A stretch of DNA of 6,064 nt from Chloroflexota bacterium (GTDB lineage Bacteria > Chloroflexota > Dehalococcoidia > SHYB01). The notes beneath the pieces were generated by a model. That model had not been told where the DNA came from. It ran no database searches and saw only the letters and a program-made list of their open reading frames with translations. A program made the position numbers and the translations under genes. The stretch covers positions 1 to 6,064 of the forward strand of contig JACQEE010000184.1 of the NCBI GenBank assembly GCA_016200725.1, in the 5' to 3' direction. Below are positions 1 to 5,883 of this stretch, piece by piece (the first letter of the stretch is position 1; each line of letters starts with the position of its first letter).

Positions 1-626
1 GCGGGGACATTCTTGGTGTTGTAGAGTTCCGGCAGCAGGTGACGCTCGTCAAGGAGTGAGGGATGCTGCTGGTGGGCCGCCTGGACGAACGGCAGCGCCG
101 CCTTGGCGCCCTTGCTCTCACAGGCGACCGTGACGACCTCGAAGTTCTTACCCTTCAACTCTTCCCGCAGCGCCTGCCACACTGGCAGGTCAAGGCGGCA
201 GCTTCACCATGATGCCCAGGCGAGCAGGAAGACCTTCCTCCCGCGGTAGTCTGCCAGCGAGTGCGTCTTGCCTTCGAAGTCAGGCAGCGTGAAGTTGGGG
301 GCTTGCTGGGAGGCGAGGCGCTCCTTCCACTGCCAGCCCGCCGGGCCGAAGTACCAGGTGTCGAGGCCCTCTTCGCTGACGAAGGGCTGTTCGATGAGCC
401 GCGCGAAGGCTGAGAGATTAAAGCGCCGTTGCCCACGCTCCCCGAGAATGAACGGTGACTGGTCGGCGGGCAGCGGGATGCAGATGCCCTCGCGGCAGAC
501 GCCTTCCGGTTTCAACTCCCAACCTGTGGCCGTAGCCAGGTCTGGAAGCGTCAGCCAGATATCCTGCCCCGGCTCTGTCCGCGACAACGTAGTCGCCTTA
601 TCGTTGTAGACGATGTTTGTCGTCAT
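1..626 (-). CDS. Redoxin/TlpA-like thioredoxin-fold protein, candidate selenoprotein, C-terminus outside window
   Basis: Thioredoxin-fold oxidoreductase of the AhpC/TSA-redoxin type, expected to act in thiol/disulfide or peroxide chemistry. The start is the ATG at 626..624, preceded by AAGGGG with 4-nt spacing. In this frame 208 codons are visible before the window edge. Residues 1-105 form an N-terminal extension with a Cys pair (C44, C49, in E-G-V-C-R-E-G-I-C). The redoxin domain begins near residue 109 (A-P-N-F-T-L-P-D-F-E-G-K, then L-A-D-Y-R-G-R-K). The strand leading to the active site is V-F-L-L-A-W-A-S-W (132-140). Codon 141 is TGA, followed by S142-C143-R144 and L-D-L-P-V-W-Q-A-L. The frame then stays open to the edge with a typical strand (F-E-V-V-T-V-A) and an N-V-P resembling the cis-Pro region. 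The TGA falls where relatives carry the first active-site Cys, so Sec insertion is the favoured reading; a nonsense mutation or sequence error remains possible. No signal peptide or membrane segment is seen. It is the second gene of an operon with the VOC gene, 8 bp downstream of it. Family identity is fairly sure; the exact substrate is unknown. Confidence 0.78.
165..198 (-). promoter_or_regulatory. SECIS-like hairpin just downstream of the in-frame TGA
   Basis: In the mRNA sense the apical stem is CCTGCCA (189..183), loop GTG (182..180), TGGCAGG (179..173): seven perfect pairs. A lower helix, CCGC (198..195) with GCGG (168..165), is separated from it by a 5x4 internal loop. The apical loop starts 21 nt after the TGA and its first base is G. 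Both features agree with the known bacterial SECIS pattern of a properly spaced stem and a guanosine in a small apical loop. Caution: the family motif L-P-x-W-Q, written with common codons, gives CTGCC and GGCAG by itself, so part of the stem may come from protein conservation. Confidence 0.5.
204..206 (-). other. In-frame TGA at active-site Cys position (candidate selenocysteine codon, residue 141)
   Basis: The minus strand reads TGG-TGA-AGC-TGC-CGC (W-stop-S-C-R). Both sides of the TGA are in the same frame and belong to the same fold, so no frameshift is needed. Relatives of this family, as I recall them, have W-C-x-C-R here, so the TGA replaces a TGT/TGC Cys codon and would give a U-x-C redox motif. 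TGA as Trp is unlikely: four other genes in the window have no internal TGA, and the CoA-transferase uses TGA as its stop. No Sec machinery gene (selA, selB, selC, selD) lies in the window to confirm the capacity. Confidence 0.6.
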
Positions 627-634
627 TGATCCCC

Positions 635-1198
635 TTAGTCTCGGAGGCTCGGCACGGGGTTCGGGTCTACGAACCACTCGGAGGAATTGCGGCTGGGGCC
701 GCCCCAGGCCGCGATTTCGAGGGGGATACCGTTGGGGTCGTAGACGTAGATGGACATGACGAATGGCGAGCCGCCGAGTTCTTGTAGGTCGGACGGGGCG
801 TAGCCCGCCTCGAGCAGGCGCTGCTGCACGGCGACGAGGGCATCGCGGTTCTCGACGTTGAGGGCGACATGGTCGAGTTTCTGCGGACGCTGGACCTTCA
901 GCCCCTTGCCTGGCCAAAGGTTGATGAAGAACGAGGACTCGGAGGTCGTGTCGAAGCCGGGGAACTCGACGAAGGCCAGCGTATCGCCGTTAGCCAATTC
1001 GAAGAAGTAGAGGCGGTTCCAGGCGTCGGCGGCGCGCTGCTTGCCGATGAGCCCGGACGGCTTGCGAGACGAGGCAACCGTGGCCTTCACCGTGAGGCCA
1101 AGCACATTGCGGTAGAAGCGCACCGTCTTCTCCATATCGTCGGTGACGAAGACCACATGGTTGAACCCAGTAATCTTGAAGGCCGGCCGCTTGTTCAT
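635..1198 (-). CDS. VOC-superfamily (glyoxalase/dioxygenase fold) metalloprotein
   Basis: A 187-residue vicinal-oxygen-chelate protein with two beta-alpha-beta-beta-beta modules, the usual full length for a single-chain VOC enzyme. Module 1 starts at I-T-G-F-N-H-V-V-F-V-T-D-D (H14), with helix M-E-K-T-V-R-F-Y-R-N-V-L-G-L and strand L-A-F-V-E-F (E78). Module 2 starts at L-D-H-V-A-L-N-V (H110) and ends Y-V-Y-D-P-N-G-I-P-L-E-I-A (E161). H14, E78, H110 and E161 fit the His/Glu metal-ligand set of glyoxalase I-like enzymes, so it is probably a working metalloenzyme (isomerase, lyase, dioxygenase or thiol transferase); the substrate cannot be told. The start is the ATG at 1198..1196, with GGAGG (1208..1204) five nt upstream. 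It is the first gene of an operon with the redoxin gene. Its TAA stop (637..635) forms part of the redoxin Shine-Dalgarno, suggesting coupled translation. A link to thiol metabolism is a weak inference from that neighbour. Confidence 0.9.
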   Translation of the reverse strand: MNKRPAFKITGFNHVVFVTDDMEKTVRFYRNVLGLTVKATVASSRKPSGLIGKQRAADAWNRLYFFELANGDTLAFVEFPGFDTTSESSFFINLWPGKGLKVQRPQKLDHVALNVENRDALVAVQQRLLEAGYAPSDLQELGGSPFVMSIYVYDPNGIPLEIAAWGGPSRNSSEWFVDPNPVPSLRD

Positions 1199-1217
1199 GG
1201 TTGCCTCCGCGCCGTGC

Positions 1218-1236
1218 GCTCCAGTTGAGATGGAGC
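1218..1236. repeat. Inverted repeat near the predicted VOC transcription start
   Basis: GCTCCA (1218-1223) and TGGAGC (1231-1236) are perfect complements around a 7-nt spacer. It sits in the VOC leader and could be an operator half-site pair or a small mRNA hairpin. A 6-bp dyad can occur by chance in GC-rich DNA. Confidence 0.35.
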
Positions 1237-1237
1237 C

Positions 1238-1267
1238 ATGCTATCAGGCGAGCGCCATGAGCGCCAA
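1238..1267 (-). promoter_or_regulatory. Possible sigma70-type promoter for the VOC-redoxin operon
   Basis: On the minus strand TTGGCG (1267..1262) and TAGCAT (1243..1238) are separated by 18 nt and each matches the consensus at 4 of 6 positions. Transcription would begin near 1230, giving a leader of about 30 nt that contains the GGAGG site. An inverted repeat GCTCCA/TGGAGC (1218-1223 and 1231-1236, 7-nt spacer) overlaps the predicted start point. Weak evidence from sequence match alone. Confidence 0.3.
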
Positions 1268-1284
1268 CGGCGACTCTTTGCGCC

Positions 1285-1313
1285 TTGACGCCTCGAAGCG
1301 AGGCTCCTACCAT
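1285..1313 (+). promoter_or_regulatory. Candidate promoter for the amidohydrolase, with a palindrome in its spacer
   Basis: TTGACG (1285-1290, 5/6 to the -35 consensus) and TACCAT (1308-1313, 4/6 to the -10) are exactly 17 nt apart. A start near 1320 would give a leader of about 30 nt ending in the GGAG site. The spacer holds a perfect dyad GCCTCG-AAG-CGAGGC (1290-1304), well placed for a repressor to block polymerase. Both are read from sequence only. Confidence 0.45.
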
Positions 1314-1340
1314 CCCCGACAGACGTTCGTTCCGCGATCC

Positions 1341-1346
1341 GGAGAG
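1341..1346 (+). promoter_or_regulatory. Ribosome binding site deciding the amidohydrolase start
   Basis: GGAGAG ends 4 nt before the GTG at 1351; the GGAG core is 6 nt away. It favours GTG 1351 over the upstream in-frame TTG at 1285, which coincides with the -35 element and codes for a stretch without family resemblance. Confidence 0.6.
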
Positions 1347-1350
1347 CAAC

Positions 1351-2814
1351 GTGACGAAATCTTCCACGGCTACTTCGGCGTCGATCCGCGCTAAGTTGAA
1401 ACATCCCGTCATCGACGCAGATGGCCATCTTCTCGAGATGGGGCCAGTGCTCGTCGAATACCTTCGGCAGATCGGCGGTCAAGCCGTTGCCGACCGGTTC
1501 CTCCGCACCGAGAACGCATCGAACGAGTTGCTGCTGGGCCGCGGGCGCTGGCATGACCTGACGCCGCAACAGCGCCGCGCGGCTGGGCTCACGCCTCCTG
1601 CATGGTGGAGTTTCCCGACGAGAAACACGGTCGACCGTGCGTCGGTCTCGCTGCCGCGATTGCTCCGCTCGCGCATGGACGATCTTGGCCTGGACTTCTC
1701 CGTGCTGTACCCCACGATGGGCATGGGGCTCGCGGGCATCGCGGACGAGGAGTTGCGCCGCGCCGCATGCCGCGCCTATAACACCTACGTTTCGGAGACC
1801 TATCACGATTGCCGCGATCGCATGACGCCTGTCGCCGTGATCCCGATGGTCACGCCTGCCGAGGCCATCGCCGAGATCGAACACGCGACGCGCGCGCTGG
1901 GCCTCAAGGCCGTCATGATTGGCATCGTGCGGCGGGCGACGCCCAGTGCGGACGAGCGGTGGTTCAGCCATCGCATCGACGCGCTTGGATTCGAGAGCGA
2001 CTACGACTACGACCCTGTCTGGGCAAAGTGCATCGAGTGCAAAGTGGCGGCGGTCTCGCACTCGACGGCTCGCGGGTGGGATGGGCGGCGCTCCCCCACC
2101 AACGGCATCTTCAACCACCTCGGGCACTTCGCCGCCGCGGGCGAGGCGCTGTGCCGGGCAATCTTCATGGGCGGCGTAACGAGACGTTTCCCTACGCTCA
2201 ACTTCGCTTTTCTCGAGGGCGGCGTGGCCTGGGGTTCTGGACTCTACAACGGCCTCATCGCGCACTGGGAGAAACGCAACGTCCGTGCGCTGCGCGAGAA
2301 CCTCGACCCTGCGCTGCTCGACCGCGATCTCCTGGTGCGACTCATCGCCGAGTACGGCCATGCGAAGGTCAAAACACAGATGGCTGCGATGGAGCAGCAG
2401 GTGCGCAGAATCCCGCCCGGCCCGGCGCAGATCGACGAGTGGGCGACCTGCCAGATCGAGCAGGCTGAGGACATCCGCGATCTGTTTGTGCCGCACTTCT
2501 TCTTTGGCTGCGAGGCCGACGATCCAATGAATGCCTGCGCCTTCGATACCAAGATGAATAAGTTCGGCGTCCGCCTGCAGGCCATCCTTGGCTCAGACAT
2601 CGGCCACTGGGATGTCCCCGACATGGACAAGATGCTGGTCGAAGCCCATGAGTTAGTCGAGCACAACCTCATCAGTGAAAACGACTTCACGGACTTCGTC
2701 TTCACGAACCCCGCGCGCCTGCACGCTGGAATGAATCCGGACTTCTTCGCGGGCACAGTCGTCGAAGGGGCAGTCCGAGGACTGCAGGCCAATCGCGGCG
2801 TTAGCCGGCGATAG
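1351..2814 (+). CDS. Amidohydrolase-2 family metal-dependent hydrolase/decarboxylase
   Basis: A 487-residue TIM-barrel metalloenzyme of the amidohydrolase-related (PF04909-like) group that includes ACMSD- and LigW/gamma-resorcylate decarboxylase-type proteins. The metal site can be followed: V-I-D-A-D-G-H (D22, D24, H26) at the first strand, H237 in V-S-H-S-T-A-R-G, H256 and H259 in N-H-L-G-H-F-A-A-A, and D416 in L-G-S-D-I-G-H-W-D. The block F-M-G-G-V-T-R-R-F-P ... F-L-E-G-G-V-A-W-G is typical of this family. No signal peptide is seen, so it is likely cytoplasmic. The substrate is unknown; C-C bond cleavage or decarboxylation and hydrolysis are all possible. Start GTG 1351 is chosen for its GGAG site; a TTG at 1285 would add 22 residues. 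The gene is transcribed divergently from the VOC-redoxin operon. Its TAG stop lies inside the end of the convergent deacylase gene. Confidence 0.9.
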   Translation: MTKSSTATSASIRAKLKHPVIDADGHLLEMGPVLVEYLRQIGGQAVADRFLRTENASNELLLGRGRWHDLTPQQRRAAGLTPPAWWSFPTRNTVDRASVSLPRLLRSRMDDLGLDFSVLYPTMGMGLAGIADEELRRAACRAYNTYVSETYHDCRDRMTPVAVIPMVTPAEAIAEIEHATRALGLKAVMIGIVRRATPSADERWFSHRIDALGFESDYDYDPVWAKCIECKVAAVSHSTARGWDGRRSPTNGIFNHLGHFAAAGEALCRAIFMGGVTRRFPTLNFAFLEGGVAWGSGLYNGLIAHWEKRNVRALRENLDPALLDRDLLVRLIAEYGHAKVKTQMAAMEQQVRRIPPGPAQIDEWATCQIEQAEDIRDLFVPHFFFGCEADDPMNACAFDTKMNKFGVRLQAILGSDIGHWDVPDMDKMLVEAHELVEHNLISENDFTDFVFTNPARLHAGMNPDFFAGTVVEGAVRGLQANRGVSRR

Positions 2815-4501
2815 CCGAAGGCCGCAGCAGGCGGCCGGGCATCGCGCCCGTGTGCTTGCTGTCTGTGAGCAGCACCTCGCCGTTGACCATCACGGAGTGA
2901 ACACCCTGCGCGCGCTGGATGATCCTGCGTCCGCCATGCGGCAGGTCGCTCGTGATCTCTCGGGGCAGCGCCTTGATCGACGCCGGGTCGAACACGACGA
3001 CGTCGGCGGCCATGCCCTCGCGCAGCACGCCGCGGTCGGCGACGCCCATCAACCTGGCGGGGAGCGAGGTTAAGCGCCGCACGGCCTCTCCTAGGCTGAG
3101 CACGCCGCGCTCGCGCACCCAGTGGCCGAGCAGCACCGCGATGAAGTCCACACCGCAATCGGTATCGAGATGCGCCCCTGCATCCGATACGCCGGGGACG
3201 CAGTAGGGAGACTTCACGATCTGTTCGACCGCCGCCATGTCGCCGTTCATCGCGCCAATGTAGGTGAACTGCGTGTCCAGCCGCTCGGAGAGCGCGATGT
3301 CCAAGAGCACGTCGACCGGGTGCTTGCCCATCTGCGCCGCCAGCGCGTAGATGCGCTTGCCCTCGAGGCGCTTGTTGGCCGGCGTTGTCGTGCGGCTCAC
3401 CTCGAGCAGGTCCATGCGCTGCTTGTGCGGGGGAATCGCCTTCATGCGGTCCCAATCGACGCGCAGCCGTGCGCGTACATCTTCCGTGGCCAGCAGCCGC
3501 TGTTTCTCCGCCTCCGGCTTGGTGATGATCTCTTTCCAGGCAGGGAAGGGGTCGAACTGATTCGTCTTGTGGAGGTTGAACTCCAAGTCGAGGCTCTGGC
3601 ACCTGCCCACGGCGTAAATCTTCGCGTCCTTGGCTGCGGCCCGTTCCATGTAGGCCAGGTTCACCTTCCACTGGTCAGGCATGTCCCAGCGGCGCGCGAT
3701 CGAGTTCCAGACGATGTACGACCCGGAAGCCTGGGCTATCTGGATCAGCAATTCCTGGAACTGCTCATTGATGACCGATTGGCCTGGCTTGGGGTTGAGC
3801 GTCAGCATGCCGCCGCCCACCTTGCGAAGCACACCTGCGAGCGCGAGCAACTCCTGCGGCTCGCTCATTCGGCTCGGGATGGGCTCCCCGTAGCCGCCGG
3901 TGTGGTGAGCCGTCTGCGAGGTGGAGAAGCCGATCGCACCGGCGGCCATCGCGTCGGCCAGGTTGGCGGCCATCGCAGCCACCTCGCTCTCGGTCGCCGC
4001 GCGTCGATAGGCCTCTGGCCCCATCACGTAGTAGCGCAGCGCCGAGTGGCCCACCTGCGCCGCGACGTTCACGCCGAGGCGCGATTCCATCCTGCGCAGA
4101 TAGTCGCCAAAGGTCACCCACTCCCAGTCGAAGCCCTTGCTTAGCACGTCGAAGGAAATCCCTTCGACTCGGGCCATCAGCCGCATGATGTACTCTCTGT
4201 CGGGAGGCTTGACCGGTGCGATCGTGAAGCCGCAGTTGCCGGTGAGCACCGTTGTCACTCCGTGCCAGCAAGACGATGTCGCAAGGGGATCCCAGAATAA
4301 CTGCGCATCGTAGTGGGTGTGCAGATCGATGAAGCCGGGGGCCACGACGAGGCCATCGGCGTTGATGGTCTGCTTCGCCGATCCATGCACTTTGCCGACC
4401 GCTGCGACCTTACCGTCCTGGACGGCGACGTCGCCGGCGAAGGCAGGCTTGCCGGTTCCGTCCACGATGTGGCCGCCGCGGATCAGCACGTCGTATGGCA
4501 T
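2801..4501 (-). CDS. N-acyl-D-amino-acid deacylase-like amidohydrolase with altered metal site
   Basis: A 566-residue protein of the D-aminoacylase/D-hydantoinase-like amidohydrolase group, which hydrolyses the amide bond of N-acyl amino acids or related compounds. Residues 1-55 form the first part of the small beta-sandwich (D-V-L-I-R-G-G-H-I-V-D-G-T-G). The barrel follows with P-G-F-I-D-L-H-T-H (H61, H63), the G-N-C-G-F box (C90, a metal ligand in D-aminoacylases), G-H-S-A-L-R (H152) and S-D-A-G-A-H (D440, H444). The C-terminal sandwich resumes at G-V-L-R-E-G-M-A-A-D-V-V-V-F-D-P. The usual T-H-M-R and I-S-H-L-K boxes are replaced by L-T-L-N-P-K (about 233-238) and V-W-N-S-I-A (264-269), removing two expected His ligands, so the substrate may differ from classical D-aminoacylases. 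Start ATG 4501..4499 has GAGGA 4 nt upstream. No signal peptide is seen. It is divergent from the CoA-transferase and convergent, with a 14-bp overlap, with the amidohydrolase. Confidence 0.88.
   Translation of the reverse strand: MPYDVLIRGGHIVDGTGKPAFAGDVAVQDGKVAAVGKVHGSAKQTINADGLVVAPGFIDLHTHYDAQLFWDPLATSSCWHGVTTVLTGNCGFTIAPVKPPDREYIMRLMARVEGISFDVLSKGFDWEWVTFGDYLRRMESRLGVNVAAQVGHSALRYYVMGPEAYRRAATESEVAAMAANLADAMAAGAIGFSTSQTAHHTGGYGEPIPSRMSEPQELLALAGVLRKVGGGMLTLNPKPGQSVINEQFQELLIQIAQASGSYIVWNSIARRWDMPDQWKVNLAYMERAAAKDAKIYAVGRCQSLDLEFNLHKTNQFDPFPAWKEIITKPEAEKQRLLATEDVRARLRVDWDRMKAIPPHKQRMDLLEVSRTTTPANKRLEGKRIYALAAQMGKHPVDVLLDIALSERLDTQFTYIGAMNGDMAAVEQIVKSPYCVPGVSDAGAHLDTDCGVDFIAVLLGHWVRERGVLSLGEAVRRLTSLPARLMGVADRGVLREGMAADVVVFDPASIKALPREITSDLPHGGRRIIQRAQGVHSVMVNGEVLLTDSKHTGAMPGRLLRPSAIAG
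2820..2836 (+). terminator. GC-rich hairpin just after the amidohydrolase stop (no U tract)
   Basis: GGCCGC (2820-2825), loop AGCAG, GCGGCC (2831-2836): a perfect 6-bp stem 5 nt past the TAG of the amidohydrolase. It also lies within the last codons of the convergent gene. With no T run it is not a standard intrinsic terminator; it may help pausing between the converging transcripts or simply reflect coding GC content. Confidence 0.2.
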
Positions 4502-4534
4502 GGTGTCCTCTTCGCGGACTGTTCCCGCACGCTC

Positions 4535-4562
4535 ATTCTAACCAAACCTGGGTGGGGCGCAA
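4535..4562 (-). promoter_or_regulatory. Possible promoter for the deacylase-like gene
   Basis: On the minus strand TAGAAT (4540..4535, 5/6 to the -10 consensus) lies 16 nt from TTGCGC (4562..4557, only 3/6 to the -35). A start near 4528 leaves a leader of about 27 nt with the GAGGA site. The -10 is good, the -35 poor. Confidence 0.35.
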
Positions 4563-4598
4563 TCGTGGCCTTGATTCTCGCCGCAGTGCCGCGCGTTC

Positions 4599-4607
4599 TG
4601 CTACAGT
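4599..4607 (+). promoter_or_regulatory. Extended -10 promoter candidate giving a near-leaderless CoA-transferase mRNA
   Basis: TGC-TACAGT fits an extended -10 (TGn followed by a 4/6 match to TATAAT). No -35 is seen at the right distance, as is usual for extended -10 promoters. The start would fall near 4614, about four nt before the ATG at 4618. The 20 nt before the ATG contain no Shine-Dalgarno, in contrast to the other four genes here. Confidence 0.35.
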
Positions 4608-4617
4608 CCTCCGCGTC

Positions 4618-5841
4618 ATGCCTGACCTACCCGGCCCTCTCGAAGGCCTCGTCATCATCGAGATAGGCAGCTTCATCTCGGCGTCGTTGTGCACCAAGTT
4701 GTTCGCCGATCTCGGCGCGACGGTGATCAAGGTGGAGTTGCCCGGTGAAGGCGATGACTCGCGCCGCTACGGGCCCTTTTCTGAGGACAGGCCGGATACC
4801 GAGGCGAGCGGTCTCTTCATCTATCTGAACGCGAACAAGTTCGGCGTAACCCTCGACCTCGCCAGCGTCCGTGGCCGCGAAATCCTCGGACATCTGGTGG
4901 CCCATGCCGATGCGCTGATCGAGAACGCGACGCCGGACTCTCGCGCGGCGAGGCGTCTTGGCTACACCACACTGGCCGAGGGAAACCCGGGGTTGGTCGT
5001 GACCTCGATCACCCCGTTTGGCACCTGGGGCCCGTACTCGGGGTACAAGGGTTACGACGCTACCGCATGGCACGGTTCCGGGCTTGGCCACGCCTGGCTC
5101 GGCGACCCAGCCCGAGAGCCTCTTCGCGGCGCCTGGTATCACGCCGAGCACTGGGGCGCGATCGGCGCCGCGGCGGCAACGGCGATGGCGCTCGCCGCAA
5201 GAGACCTCACCGGCGAAGGGCAGCACGTCGACATGTCTATCGCCGACATGCTGGCGACGCACATCATGGGCTACCAGGGCGTGACTCGCTATCACCTGAC
5301 GGGAGAGACCTACGTTCGCACGGAGGAGCGGTCGACAACCGGAGCGCCCGTCGATCTCGTGGAATGCAAGGATGGCTACGTGTTTGTCATGATCTACGAG
5401 GACAGCCAGTGGCAGCGGCTCGTCCGCGCGATGGGCAGTCCCGAATGGGCGATCGACCCTCTCTTCGCCGGCCCATCTTGGGAAAGGGCGAAGTACCACG
5501 ATGTCATCAGGGAACTCATGGAGCCTTGGTTGATGAGCCATACCAAAGACGAACTGTTCGCCAAGGCCGGCGCTGAGCACGTCCCCATGGGCCCGCTGTA
5601 CCGAGCCGATGAACTGCTGCGCCAGCCGCATCTGCTCGCCCGCGACTTCTTCGTGGAGTTAGAGCAACTGGGCTCGAGGACATTCACGATGCCCGGCGCA
5701 CCGTATCGCCTCTCCGAGACGCCGTGGCGCATCCGGCGGCCAGCCCCGCATCTCGGCGAGCACAACGACCTCATCTACCGCGGCTGGCTCGGGCTATCGA
5801 CTGGCGAATTGCTCTCGCTGCACCGCGCTGGCGTCGTGTGA
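4618..5841 (+). CDS. CaiB/BaiF family III CoA-transferase with Glu at the nucleophile position
   Basis: A 407-residue family III CoA-transferase, the usual length, expected to move CoA between carboxylic acids in the cytoplasm. The N-terminal Rossmann-like part reads G-L-V-I-I-E-I-G-S-F-I-S-A and L-F-A-D-L-G-A-T-V-I-K-V-E (28-40), then a G-D-D-S-R-R CoA-binding-type turn (46-50). Next come T-P-F-G-T-W-G-P-Y (132-140), R-D-L-T-G-E-G-Q-H-V-D-M-S (195-207), the D-G-Y-V-F-V strand and a C-terminal R-R-P-A-P-H-L-G-E-H. The catalytic Asp of the family lies 22 residues before the first Gly of the T-G-x-G-Q motif; here that position is E177 (Y-H-A-E-H-W-G), so activity may be altered or the nucleophile shifted. 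Start ATG 4618 is chosen because it begins the family-like sequence; the frame is open upstream to 4495 but without resemblance. No Shine-Dalgarno is seen. It is divergent from the deacylase-like gene; the acid substrate is unknown. Confidence 0.93.
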   Translation: MPDLPGPLEGLVIIEIGSFISASLCTKLFADLGATVIKVELPGEGDDSRRYGPFSEDRPDTEASGLFIYLNANKFGVTLDLASVRGREILGHLVAHADALIENATPDSRAARRLGYTTLAEGNPGLVVTSITPFGTWGPYSGYKGYDATAWHGSGLGHAWLGDPAREPLRGAWYHAEHWGAIGAAAATAMALAARDLTGEGQHVDMSIADMLATHIMGYQGVTRYHLTGETYVRTEERSTTGAPVDLVECKDGYVFVMIYEDSQWQRLVRAMGSPEWAIDPLFAGPSWERAKYHDVIRELMEPWLMSHTKDELFAKAGAEHVPMGPLYRADELLRQPHLLARDFFVELEQLGSRTFTMPGAPYRLSETPWRIRRPAPHLGEHNDLIYRGWLGLSTGELLSLHRAGVV

Positions 5842-5883
5842 ACCCGAGTGGGCGACGCGTAGGTGCCTAATCGAGATTGAGTA

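Noticed and set aside
204..206. TGA read as tryptophan (alternative genetic code)
   Set aside because: No other gene in the window has an internal TGA, Trp is always TGG, and the CoA-transferase ends with TGA.
204..917. A 237-residue minus-strand reading frame starting at 917
   Set aside because: Its first 97 residues are Arg/Pro-rich and lie out of frame inside the VOC gene. The true start is ATG 626 with a good ribosome site.
1285..1287. TTG as the amidohydrolase start
   Set aside because: It coincides with the candidate -35 box, lacks a ribosome site and adds 22 residues without family resemblance; GTG 1351 has GGAG.
1195..2496. Long minus-strand open frame opposite the amidohydrolase
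   Set aside because: Arg/Asp/Val-rich composition with no family motifs; an antisense shadow of a GC-rich gene.
2820..2836. Strong intrinsic terminator for the amidohydrolase
   Set aside because: The stem is perfect but no T tract follows, and it is inside another coding region; kept only as a low-confidence feature.
2244..3671. Long minus-strand open frame of 475 residues
   Set aside because: Runs out of frame through the deacylase-like gene and opposite the amidohydrolase; low-complexity, motif-free translation.
3122..4144. Plus-strand open frame of 340 residues
   Set aside because: Antisense shadow of the deacylase-like gene, which has clear catalytic motifs on the other strand.
4627..5631. 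Minus-strand open frame of 334 residues
   Set aside because: Antisense shadow of the CoA-transferase gene.
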